From assembly GCF_002592045.1 (NCBI RefSeq), contig NZ_MEJG01000003.1:124001-188000 (forward strand): DNA of 64,000 bases, in the 5' to 3' direction. This stretch comes from Parasaccharibacter apium. Its GTDB lineage: Bacteria; Pseudomonadota; Alphaproteobacteria; Acetobacterales; Acetobacteraceae. The notes beneath the pieces are model-generated. The model saw only the letters and a program-made list of their open reading frames with translations, was not told the DNA's origin and did no database searches. This document shows, piece after piece, positions 56,832-64,000 of this stretch (its first letter is position 1; every line of letters begins with the position of its first letter). The translations under genes and the position numbers were made by a program.

Positions 56832-58696
56832 ACCTCGGTTCCTTTCTCAACATCATCACCGATTTCATCCAGCTCACGATCCATCATGAACTGCATCGGC
56901 GAAGCCCCCTGCTCGGCGGACGGTGCCACCTCACGCATGAGGGCAAACAGCTCGCGCCCTGTGCCAGCTGTGGCGCGATGCGGTTTGGTCGGCGTACGTG
57001 CGTTCCATTCCTTCTCATCCACCAGAGCTTCCAACTGCCCTGTACGGGCACAAACGCGGATCATATCGCCATCGCGCACCTTAGCCAGCGGGCCGCCAAC
57101 CTGCGCCTCCGGCCCAACATGCACCACAGCGGGGACCTTACCACTCGCACCAGAGAGGCGGCCATCCGTAACCAATGCCACCTTAAAGCCTTGGTCCAGC
57201 TCCACACCGAGGGAGGGGATCAAGTTATGCAGCTCTGGCATGCCATTGCCGCGCGGGCCTTGGCCAATCACCACAACCACAACATCCCGATGCAACTCAC
57301 CAGCCTTTTGCGCTTCCTTCACCGCCGTTTGGGAGTTAAAGACGCGGGCCGGGGCCTCAATGGTCAGCAGGTTATCCGCCACAGCACTGGATTTATACAC
57401 GCCGCGACCCAGATTACCCTGAAGCAACTGAATCCCCCCAACTGGGTGGAATGGGTCCTTCACACCGCGAAGAATCTCAACATCGCTGGATGGCTTGGCA
57501 GGGGTGTAAACAACATTCTTGTCATTGCCTAGCAGAGCGCGTTTGGCGTAATCCTCCAACCCATTCTCGGAAATGGTGGGAATATCAGGATGGATCAAGC
57601 CAGCATCGGCTAGTTCAGCAATGACAGTCGGCAAACCGCCAACCTCGTTAAACTTGTTCACATCGGAAGGACCGCTTGGATACACCTTACACAAGGTCGG
57701 CACCGCAGCAGAAAGGTCGGAGAAGTCTTCCCAATTAACGATAATACCCGCAGCACGTGCCACGGCGGGGATGTGGATCGTATGGTTGGTAGACCCACCT
57801 GTAGCCATCAGACCAACAATGGCGTTCACGATGGCCTTCTCATTGACGACCTCGGCCATTGGGCGTGGGGTTTTACCCTTTGTGCTAATCTCCACCAAAC
57901 GATGGACCCCGGCACGGGTCACAGCCTGACGCAGTGGCGTATCAACAGGGATGAAGGACGAATCCGGCATCATGAGCCCAAGGAACTCGGCCATCATCTG
58001 GTTGGTATTGGCTGTCCCGTAGAAGGTACAAGTCCCCTCGGCATGATAAGAGGCCATCTCGGCCTTCATCAGCTCATCTTTGCCAATCTTCCCTTGAACA
58101 TAAAGCTGACGAACCCGGACTTTCTCCTTATTCGGCAGGCCAGAGGTCATCGGGCCAGAGGGAATCAACATACCCGGCAGATGACCAAAGCGCAGCGCAC
58201 CCATCAACAAGCCGGGGACAATTTTATCACAAATACCAAGCAGAGCTACGGCATCATACATACCATGGCTCAGCCCTACGGCGGTGGATTGTGCAATTAC
58301 ATCACGCGAGAAAAGGGAGAGGTCCATCCCCTCTTGGCCTTGCGTGACACCATCGCACATCGCCGGGGCCCCACCAGCAACCTGTGCTGTAGCCCCAACC
58401 TCACGTGCAAAAAGCTTCATCTGCTCCGGGTAATGAGCATAAGGCTCATGGGCAGAAAGCATATCGTTATAAGTTGTAATAATGCCCAAATTAGCACGCT
58501 GCTCAAAAACCAGCTCCTGCTTATCAGCAGCGCTGGAGGCAGCAACGGCATGAGCCAGGTTCCCGCACGTGAGACGGGACCGGTCTACACCTTTTTCACG
58601 GTTACGCTCCATAAGAGTGAGGTAACGACGGCGGGACGTCTTGGACCGCTCGATAATTCTGGACGTTACACTCTCAACAACGGAATTCAGAGACAT
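56828..58696 (-). CDS. edd: Phosphogluconate dehydratase
   Basis: 622 residues from the ATG at 58696 (MSLNSVVESVTSRIIERS); a reading to 58759 adds an unconserved stretch. The IlvD/Edd family motifs are present: CDGVTQGQEGM, LGICDKIVPGLLMG and the C-terminal GRLSGASGKVPAV. The cysteines expected to bind the 4Fe-4S cluster are seen in these motifs. It converts 6-phosphogluconate to KDPG. Acetic acid bacteria often lack a complete Embden-Meyerhof route, so edd-eda is likely a main sugar path here; that is inference. Confidence 0.96.
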   Translation of the reverse strand: MSLNSVVESVTSRIIERSKTSRRRYLTLMERNREKGVDRSRLTCGNLAHAVAASSAADKQELVFEQRANLGIITTYNDMLSAHEPYAHYPEQMKLFAREVGATAQVAGGAPAMCDGVTQGQEGMDLSLFSRDVIAQSTAVGLSHGMYDAVALLGICDKIVPGLLMGALRFGHLPGMLIPSGPMTSGLPNKEKVRVRQLYVQGKIGKDELMKAEMASYHAEGTCTFYGTANTNQMMAEFLGLMMPDSSFIPVDTPLRQAVTRAGVHRLVEISTKGKTPRPMAEVVNEKAIVNAIVGLMATGGSTNHTIHIPAVARAAGIIVNWEDFSDLSAAVPTLCKVYPSGPSDVNKFNEVGGLPTVIAELADAGLIHPDIPTISENGLEDYAKRALLGNDKNVVYTPAKPSSDVEILRGVKDPFHPVGGIQLLQGNLGRGVYKSSAVADNLLTIEAPARVFNSQTAVKEAQKAGELHRDVVVVVIGQGPRGNGMPELHNLIPSLGVELDQGFKVALVTDGRLSGASGKVPAVVHVGPEAQVGGPLAKVRDGDMIRVCARTGQLEALVDEKEWNARTPTKPHRATAGTGRELFALMREVAPSAEQGASPMQFMMDRELDEIGDDVEKGTEV

Positions 58697-59025
58697 TGAA
58701 GCACTCGCTGTTCGGCTGGACACCCCACAGACAGACGGATAATTCCCCCTGAGAGACACGGTATCATATTATCATCCGCTTACTTCCCCGACTAAATAAG
58801 GAAAGCATCGCACTGCCTTTATGTAAGGAAAGACGCCCCAACGGGCAAGCCACCCCCCATGCACAAGCCGCCCATCTCCCCATCACCCAACACAAGGCAC
58901 ATCCCTTAAAAGAGCAGTTTTTAAAGGTTTTCCCTACAAAAAACCCAGATGAAGCCTCACACTGCCATGCATGAAACTCCCGTCTGGGCTTTGCAAAATA
59001 CGTCCCTCTATGACCCAAACAAACA
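58697..59025. other. Intergenic region between edd and the lytic transglycosylase gene
   Basis: 329 bp without a convincing gene. It must hold the edd promoter; no clear -35/-10 pair was found. Near the transglycosylase stop a 6-bp stem (58944-58949 with 58983-58988, long loop) followed on the minus strand by six T residues may terminate that gene. A 107-codon open frame here (58764-59087) overlaps the neighbour and is judged accidental. Confidence 0.5.
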
Positions 59026-60966
59026 TTAGCTGGGCGAGTCACGCTCCTGTTCTTCCTCGCGGAAACTTGGCCAACGCCCCGCAGCAAGAGCTACGAGCGA
59101 AGGAGTTGCAACATGCAATCTACGGCCATAGACCCAATCGTTCGTCAAAACACTACGAACATATTGCCGGGTCTCCGAGCTTGGCAGGCACTCAATGAAC
59201 ATAAGCGGGTCCTGCAAGCCTTTTTGCCCGCTCTGCCACCGGCTAATCGCCAATGGCCCCGCATTATAAGAGGCAAGAACTTTCAATAAAGAAGCCTCTC
59301 CACTGGGTTCATTTTGTGCAATCATGCGGGCGAGATAGAGCATATAAAGCTGCCCTACCTCCAAATTATAGCCCGGCTCCTGCAAACGCCGCTCCATCTC
59401 CTGATAAAACCGCTCCCCAGAAGAAGCCGAAACAGGTTGCGGAAGATGATACTGCTTGTTGATCCAATCCGCTGTTATAGGCATGACCTGCATCATCCCG
59501 TAAGCCCCAGCCGGCGAGGCTGCCAGTGCATCAAAATTCGACTCCATTCTCGCTACGGCATAAACCAAAGCCGAAGAGACACGGAAACCATTATATGGAT
59601 GTAGCTCTGGCAAGGGGCCAAGCACTTCCTTCAATTCATTATGATCCAGCCGCTCTAAAGCGTGCTGCATCTGCTCTGCCAAAGCGAGCATCCCCGCTTT
59701 TTGCACCACTAATTGAAGAGAATGAGCCCGCACAGGGTCCAAAAGAGCCTCTTGCCACATCTGACGTGCCAACATTTCTGCACGCCCTTGCTCACCAATC
59801 TGCAACAAAGCAAAAAGATGCGGCCCTTCCTCCATGGACGACACCACCTTAACGTCCACTTCACTCAAAGCGGTTTGTGTCGCACCCGCTAGGCCAATCG
59901 TAGATAACACACCAGAGAGCGCGGTCTCATCGGTGTGTTTCTCTCGCAACATCCGTTCTGCTAGCAGCCCGTAAAAGCTTTCACTCTGCACAGAGGCCCG
60001 ATGTAGCCATGTATGATACAGACCGACATCGCCATGTCGCTCTGCTACACGACCAGCCCAAAAAGACGCTGCTGCCTGTATGTCACCATCTGTTTGCTCC
60101 GCATTAGCAGCACTCTCAAACAGATCATACGCCGCATCCAAATATCCCTCACGCCATGCCGCCAAACCAGCCACAAAAGCGGGAAAACCGACCTTATAAT
60201 GCCCTACATCCATGCCAGCAGAGCCTATCCGCAGCGCGGCCCGTGTCTCCCCCTGGCTTAAAAGCTGCATCGCAATTTCACCATGCAGCTGTGCCGCATA
60301 GATAGGCGTCATACCCGGTGTAGATTGCACCTGCACGATGGCACGCTGCGCGCCAACAACCCCTTGGGCAGCTTCCTCCATCAAAGCGCGCTCTAATCGA
60401 TTATTCCGTACTAACGTCTGCGAGAAAGGCAACGCGCGCTCCACGCGGTGTAGATCCGCCACAGTGTCATAGCCACTAGGCAGCGTCCCCCCCGTGATAG
60501 TGCCTCCTCGACGCATCACATCAAGCTGTTGCTGTATCAATGGCGCATCAGGCAATGACGAATAACGCCGTAACCACTCCGTCAATTCCGCCTCGGACGG
60601 ATGAAAAGCCGTATTGAGATAGCGCTCTGCCAAATAATCAGGGAGCAACAGATTTTCTGCTGTTTCATTAGGGCCAGAGGCATAATGCAAAACATCTAAC
60701 CGCCCCATATCCCCCTCGCGCACAGCCGCAAAGAGAGCCCGATAACGCCCTGCAACAGCCGCCGGTAAAGGCTGCGGCAAAGAAGCCCCTACTATGGAAC
60801 GAGATGAAACGCTGGGACGCTCACCTTCGGGATGCCCCGGCGCGTGGGACGGAAGAGACATACCCTGCCCCTGCGCCGGAAAAACAGCGTGTCCTGTCAG
60901 AAGTGCAGCACTCAAGAGAACGCTACACCATACTGCGCTAGACCCACCTGGAAATATCCATCGCAT
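59026..60966 (-). CDS. Soluble lytic murein transglycosylase
   Basis: 646 residues with an N-terminal signal peptide (about residues 1-33, ending near VFPAQGQG). Residues about 60-440 form an all-helical superhelix as in Slt70. The C-terminal catalytic domain has the glutamate in ARMESNFDALAASPAGAYGMMQVMP and a later SYNAGPLAISRW. It cleaves the MurNAc-GlcNAc bond in periplasmic peptidoglycan, yielding anhydro-MurNAc. The gene is monocistronic. The start has no strong ribosome binding site. Confidence 0.92.
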   Translation of the reverse strand: MRWIFPGGSSAVWCSVLLSAALLTGHAVFPAQGQGMSLPSHAPGHPEGERPSVSSRSIVGASLPQPLPAAVAGRYRALFAAVREGDMGRLDVLHYASGPNETAENLLLPDYLAERYLNTAFHPSEAELTEWLRRYSSLPDAPLIQQQLDVMRRGGTITGGTLPSGYDTVADLHRVERALPFSQTLVRNNRLERALMEEAAQGVVGAQRAIVQVQSTPGMTPIYAAQLHGEIAMQLLSQGETRAALRIGSAGMDVGHYKVGFPAFVAGLAAWREGYLDAAYDLFESAANAEQTDGDIQAAASFWAGRVAERHGDVGLYHTWLHRASVQSESFYGLLAERMLREKHTDETALSGVLSTIGLAGATQTALSEVDVKVVSSMEEGPHLFALLQIGEQGRAEMLARQMWQEALLDPVRAHSLQLVVQKAGMLALAEQMQHALERLDHNELKEVLGPLPELHPYNGFRVSSALVYAVARMESNFDALAASPAGAYGMMQVMPITADWINKQYHLPQPVSASSGERFYQEMERRLQEPGYNLEVGQLYMLYLARMIAQNEPSGEASLLKVLASYNAGPLAISRWQSGQKGLQDPLMFIECLPSSETRQYVRSVLTNDWVYGRRLHVATPSLVALAAGRWPSFREEEQERDSPS

Positions 60967-61172
60967 AATGTCGGGGCGTAACGTGGTTTTTCTTTACTGG
61001 CAACCCTTGAAAGTTAAACCGAGAAAACCCACCGCTTCCACCATGATACGCCTTGCCTGGGGAAGAATCCAGAGAGTTCTTCTCTTTTCTGGGTAATTTC
61101 GTAATTTATTTTGCCTTATTTTACCATTCTGTTATATCTGGTAATTAACTATTTGTTCATATAAACGACTCG

Positions 61173-61985
61173 CTAATCTTCACCCTCATTGCCTTTTTGA
61201 AGACTCGCTTCCAGCAATAAAAGATCGTGCCATAGGTGGCGCCGTCGCCCTGCATTATCGCCAAGTTGTGCAGGATGCCATAGAGGCAACAACGGAATTG
61301 GCTGTGCAAAACCGGGAATCATCGCCTCATGCCACCGCCCCCGCAGCTGGCTGAGCCGGGGGCCCTCCTGATGCAACAACATACCTGCCGGTATTGTCCC
61401 CATTGTTACAATACGCTGCGGCTTAGCCAGCGCGACAATGCGCTGTAACACAGGCAAACAAAGCTCCAACTCACGCTGAGAGGCACGCTGCCCACCAGGT
61501 GGTCGCCATGGAATAGCCGGTGCCATGGAAAGCTGATCACGCTTTAGGCCAATAGATGCCAAAATACGCCCCAACAAAACGCCCATCTCGCCAGCAAATA
61601 AAGTGCCATGCCGATCCTCATCTTCATTAGGCACGTCACCAATTAAAAGAAAAGGCGCATCCTTTACCAAAACAGGGGCTAGATGATGCTTTGCTGTCCG
61701 CGCGAGGGTAATACCGGGTATGTGTTGGCTCACCTGCTTTAACGTTTCTACATCTTGTGCTGTAGCGAGTGCTGCTAGAACATCCTCCGCTCCTTTTACG
61801 TTCTCACGCGCGGGGGCTGCCATCACTATAGGCTGACCTTTAGGTGGAGGGTCACGCTGTATGGAGCGCTCCTCCCACACATCCCAACTATGATCTTCTA
61901 TCAGGTCATCCACACCCCATTCTTGATGCAGACGCAAAGCTGCAAGCATGTCCTGTACGGGATATGATGATGAGGAAGATACCAT
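61173..61985 (-). CDS. Uracil-DNA-glycosylase-like protein with altered motifs
   Basis: 270 residues. The fold markers of family-4-type UDGs are recognisable: GDVPNEDEDRHGTLFAGEMG, IPWRPPGGQ and PLWHPAQL. The usual GEAPG motif is changed to GDVPN, the usual Asn before WRPPG is missing, and only one cysteine remains in the whole protein, so a 4Fe-4S cluster with four Cys cannot form. About 75 residues before the domain are unconserved. It may be an unusual DNA glycosylase or a protein that has lost activity. Divergent from ispE with 172-184 bp between. Confidence 0.75.
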   Translation of the reverse strand: MVSSSSSYPVQDMLAALRLHQEWGVDDLIEDHSWDVWEERSIQRDPPPKGQPIVMAAPARENVKGAEDVLAALATAQDVETLKQVSQHIPGITLARTAKHHLAPVLVKDAPFLLIGDVPNEDEDRHGTLFAGEMGVLLGRILASIGLKRDQLSMAPAIPWRPPGGQRASQRELELCLPVLQRIVALAKPQRIVTMGTIPAGMLLHQEGPRLSQLRGRWHEAMIPGFAQPIPLLPLWHPAQLGDNAGRRRHLWHDLLLLEASLQKGNEGED

Positions 61986-62169
61986 AAGAAATTAAGGACT
62001 CTCTTTTACATAACTCTAACAGACAGGACTCAACCATCCTCTTTACATGGCTTTTAGTCTCTTAATTTGTTAGAGACTCTCTGCACATAAACACACCATC
62101 CGGACCTTATATAGGCGTGCGAGTCTCCCCCAGCCTCTTCCGGTTTCATAATGAAGGATGCCCTGTACC

Positions 62170-63069
62170 ATGGTGCTGCATCAAGATACAGCTCACGCTA
62201 AGATCAATCTATTCCTTCATGTCACTGGCCGCCGTGATGACGGCTATCACCTCCTTGATAGTCTTGCTATTTTTGCGGGTGCGGGGGATGAACTCTGCCT
62301 TACAACCGCCGCACCCGCACAAATGAGTGAAAACCTTACCCTACAGGGGCCCTTCTCCCAAGGCTTAGAGGCCGATAGCAATAACCTCGTCCTACGTGCA
62401 GCTTCCGCTCTTCGGCACCATCAGGGTGAGATAAAAGGCAAGCTACCAGCTGCTACTTTACGCCTCAATAAACAACTCCCCATTGCCTCCGGCATTGGTG
62501 GAGGCTCTGCCGATGCTGCTTGCGCCTTACGGCTGCTAACGCGCTATTGGCACCTCTCACCGGAGGCTGCCGTCGCTGTCGCCCCAACCTTGGGAGCGGA
62601 TGTCCCTGTATGTTTGCACCAAAAAGCAACACGTATGGAAGGCATTGGCGAAATCCTTACCCCTGCACCGGCTCTACCCAAAATGGGCATTATGCTTGTT
62701 AATCCCGGCGTGAGTGTTTCCACCCCGACGATCTTTAAACGACTCGCTACCACGGGGGGACCGCGCGCACGCGCCGCTTTGTCTCTCCCCACAGCAGGAT
62801 GGCCTACAATAGATGCCCTTGTTACCTTCCTAAATGGAACGGAAAACGACCTCCAACCCCATGCTATCACTCAGGAGCCCATCATCGCCACGGTTTTGGA
62901 ACATCTAGCCCAACTCCCACAGGTCCGTTTTAGCCGTATGAGCGGCTCTGGTGCGACCTGCTTTGCGTTGTTCGACACTCCTCCCGCCGCGCAAGAGGCG
63001 GCCCTTCACCTCACACAGCACCCCGCGGCAAAAACATGGTGGAGCTGGGCAGGGGCTGTACTGGCATAA
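62170..63069 (+). CDS. ispE: 4-(cytidine 5'-diphospho)-2-C-methyl-D-erythritol kinase
   Basis: 299 residues from the ATG at 62170, with AAGGA 10 nt upstream; an ATG at 62158 with AAGG touching it is the alternative. GHMP kinase motifs are clear: AKINLFLHVTGRRDDGYHLL, the ATP loop LPIASGIGGGSADAA and the C-terminal SRMSGSGATCFALF. It phosphorylates CDP-methylerythritol in the MEP pathway to isoprenoids. The gene stands alone and ends at a terminator. Confidence 0.95.
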   Translation: MVLHQDTAHAKINLFLHVTGRRDDGYHLLDSLAIFAGAGDELCLTTAAPAQMSENLTLQGPFSQGLEADSNNLVLRAASALRHHQGEIKGKLPAATLRLNKQLPIASGIGGGSADAACALRLLTRYWHLSPEAAVAVAPTLGADVPVCLHQKATRMEGIGEILTPAPALPKMGIMLVNPGVSVSTPTIFKRLATTGGPRARAALSLPTAGWPTIDALVTFLNGTENDLQPHAITQEPIIATVLEHLAQLPQVRFSRMSGSGATCFALFDTPPAAQEAALHLTQHPAAKTWWSWAGAVLA

Positions 63070-63075
63070 AGAAAA

Positions 63076-63095
63076 GCCCGCTTTTTAGAGCGGGC
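63076..63095 (+). terminator. Intrinsic terminator after ispE
   Basis: GCCCGC pairs with GCGGGC across an 8-nt loop, 6 bp after the stop, followed by CTTCCTCTCT. A second, longer-loop stem (63102-63108 with 63128-63134) lies just beyond and could serve the convergent gene. Confidence 0.7.
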
Positions 63096-63143
63096 CTTCC
63101 TCTCTCACCATTTTGAGAAACCAACATGTGAGAGACACAACCG

Positions 63144-63608
63144 TTACTGGGCCGCGCCTTTCAGCCGGTTATTGCAGGCGGAGTAATACCCACCACCCTT
63201 TTGAATCCACTTCAGCCCACCATTACGCCCCGTGCTTTTATTAGCATTATACTGAGCAAGGCAGGTTTTCATCCGCGCTTTCCCCTCTGATAAAGACGCA
63301 AATTCAGGCGCGATACGTTGAGGAAAAAGCACATCCCCACTCACAACAGGGGCTGCGGCGGCTGGCTTCTTGCCCTCTTCTGGCGTGGCCGATGTGCTAG
63401 AAGCAGGAGCCTCCCCAGTGCAATGAGCTTTCTTAAAAGCAGCGTAGTCCTGCCCTTTTAACGTCCCCGTTGTTTTAGCCTCATTAAAAGCTTTATGACA
63501 TGCGGCAAAAGAGGAGGTCCCCGCGGCAAAAGACGGTGCCACTAATGCAGCACTCCCCCCGCTTATAGCACACATCATCATGAAGACGCTCACAGCTGAA
63601 CATTTCAT
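63144..63608 (-). CDS. Secreted protein with two Cys-containing repeats, PsiF-like
   Basis: 154 residues. A signal peptide (about 1-29, ending SFAAG) is followed by two related segments, AACHKAFNEAKTTGTLKGQDY...KKAHC and KTCLAQYNANKSTGRNGGLKW...ACNNRLKG, each with two cysteines. An Ala/Pro/Lys-rich linker joins them. The C-x(n)-LKG pattern recalls PsiF repeats, whose function is not known, but the match is loose. The protein is likely periplasmic. It lies 114 bp downstream of the ammonium transporter gene on the same strand. Confidence 0.7.
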   Translation of the reverse strand: MKCSAVSVFMMMCAISGGSAALVAPSFAAGTSSFAACHKAFNEAKTTGTLKGQDYAAFKKAHCTGEAPASSTSATPEEGKKPAAAAPVVSGDVLFPQRIAPEFASLSEGKARMKTCLAQYNANKSTGRNGGLKWIQKGGGYYSACNNRLKGAAQ

Positions 63609-63722
63609 TCTGTTACTACCCTTACCTATTTGTTAAAACCATCCGGTAAGTAGTGCCATTATTTCCTCTCATCGTGCAAGCGGCGTGCCCCGCCAAGGCA
63701 GGGCAAAACCGATAAAACACAT

Positions 63723-64000
63723 TTAATTGAGCCGCTCACCATGTTGGGTGAGATCCAGCCCCATTTGCTCCTCATCAGAGGAAACGCGCATACCAATCAT
63801 CTTATCGACGAGCCAGAAGATGATAGCTGTTAGGATAACAGACCATATAATCGTCACACCCACAGCCTCAGCCTGCCGCCCTAACTGCGCCCAACTCCCA
63901 CTCACTCCAGCTGGGTTTGAGGCCGTAGCAGAGAGCGGGCCATAAGCAAATACGCCCGTCAGTAAAGCCCCAACAATGCCCCCTACGCCGTGCACACCAA
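63723..64000 (-). CDS. amtB: Ammonium transporter, C-terminal fragment
   Basis: The last 91 or so codons of an Amt/Mep protein; the rest lies beyond the right edge. VHGVGGIVGALLTGVFA contains the pore-lining histidine region of the tenth helix, followed by the last helix (VTIIWSVILTAIIFWLVDKMIG) and a short cytoplasmic tail. Amt proteins conduct ammonium and are usually paired with a GlnK regulator, which is not visible here. The symbol is used in the broad family sense. Confidence 0.88.
   Translation of the reverse strand, partial: GVHGVGGIVGALLTGVFAYGPLSATASNPAGVSGSWAQLGRQAEAVGVTIIWSVILTAIIFWLVDKMIGMRVSSDEEQMGLDLTQHGERLN

Noticed and set aside
58764-59087. 107-codon frame between edd and the lytic transglycosylase gene
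   Set aside because: It overlaps the end of the transglycosylase gene, has no ribosome binding site or family likeness, and contains a probable terminator.
62056-62078. 7-bp inverted repeat (AGTCTCT/AGAGACT) upstream of ispE as an operator
   Set aside because: It is short, AT-rich in its loop and not tied to a recognisable promoter; no regulator can be named.

Overview
The window looks like a chromosomal segment of an alphaproteobacterium of the acetic acid bacterium type (Acetobacteraceae). The supporting signs are an edd-eda Entner-Doudoroff pair, a leuS-lptE-holA cluster, two NodT-type efflux operons, and ribosomal and polymerase proteins of alphaproteobacterial character. The moderate G+C and compact, overlapping operons suggest a small-genome, host- or sugar-associated lineage. 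The genus is inference and was not tested. No rRNA gene, IS element, prophage or CRISPR array was seen.

Layout. 1-16888 (minus strand) is the transcription/translation core: rplK-rplA-rplJ-rplL, rpoB-rpoC, rpsL-rpsG-tuf, then the start of the S10 operon (rpsJ-rplC-rplD-rplW-rplB-rpsS-rplV). Two usual members are missing from their usual places: fusA between rpsG and tuf, and secE-nusG before rplK. 17010-23142 is an RND efflux operon, preceded on the same strand by a two-component system, a YhiN-like flavoprotein and a GST (23370-27443). 27528-29606 (plus) is minC-minD-minE. 29685-35655 (minus) is an iron-uptake block: a PiuC-type dioxygenase and two tandem TonB-dependent siderophore receptors, each with a Fur-box-like site upstream. 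35888-40775 is holA-lptE-leuS and a DUF3576 lipoprotein.

41011-41348 is a tRNA-Arg(CCU) gene split in its anticodon loop by a 261-nt group I intron whose P1 to P9 elements can be drawn from the sequence. This is the most notable object in the window. After it come a gene of unknown function and a 1231-residue AIDA-like repeat protein carrying a hedgehog/intein (Hint) domain (42035-45730). Next are an AEC transporter, a low-molecular-weight phosphatase and a 2-hydroxyacid dehydrogenase (plus), then a TM2 protein, NAD kinase, a small secreted protein and purH (minus). An EmrAB/TolC-like efflux operon (51767-56012), edd-eda, a lytic transglycosylase, a divergent uracil-DNA-glycosylase-like protein, ispE, a small Cys-repeat secreted protein and the 3' end of an ammonium transporter gene complete the window.

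How it fits together: the first quarter is growth-rate machinery driven by several promoters. The rest is mainly envelope biology (two efflux systems, LptE, Min system, lytic transglycosylase, siderophore receptors, a candidate surface protein) and central metabolism (Entner-Doudoroff, purine, NADP and isoprenoid synthesis).
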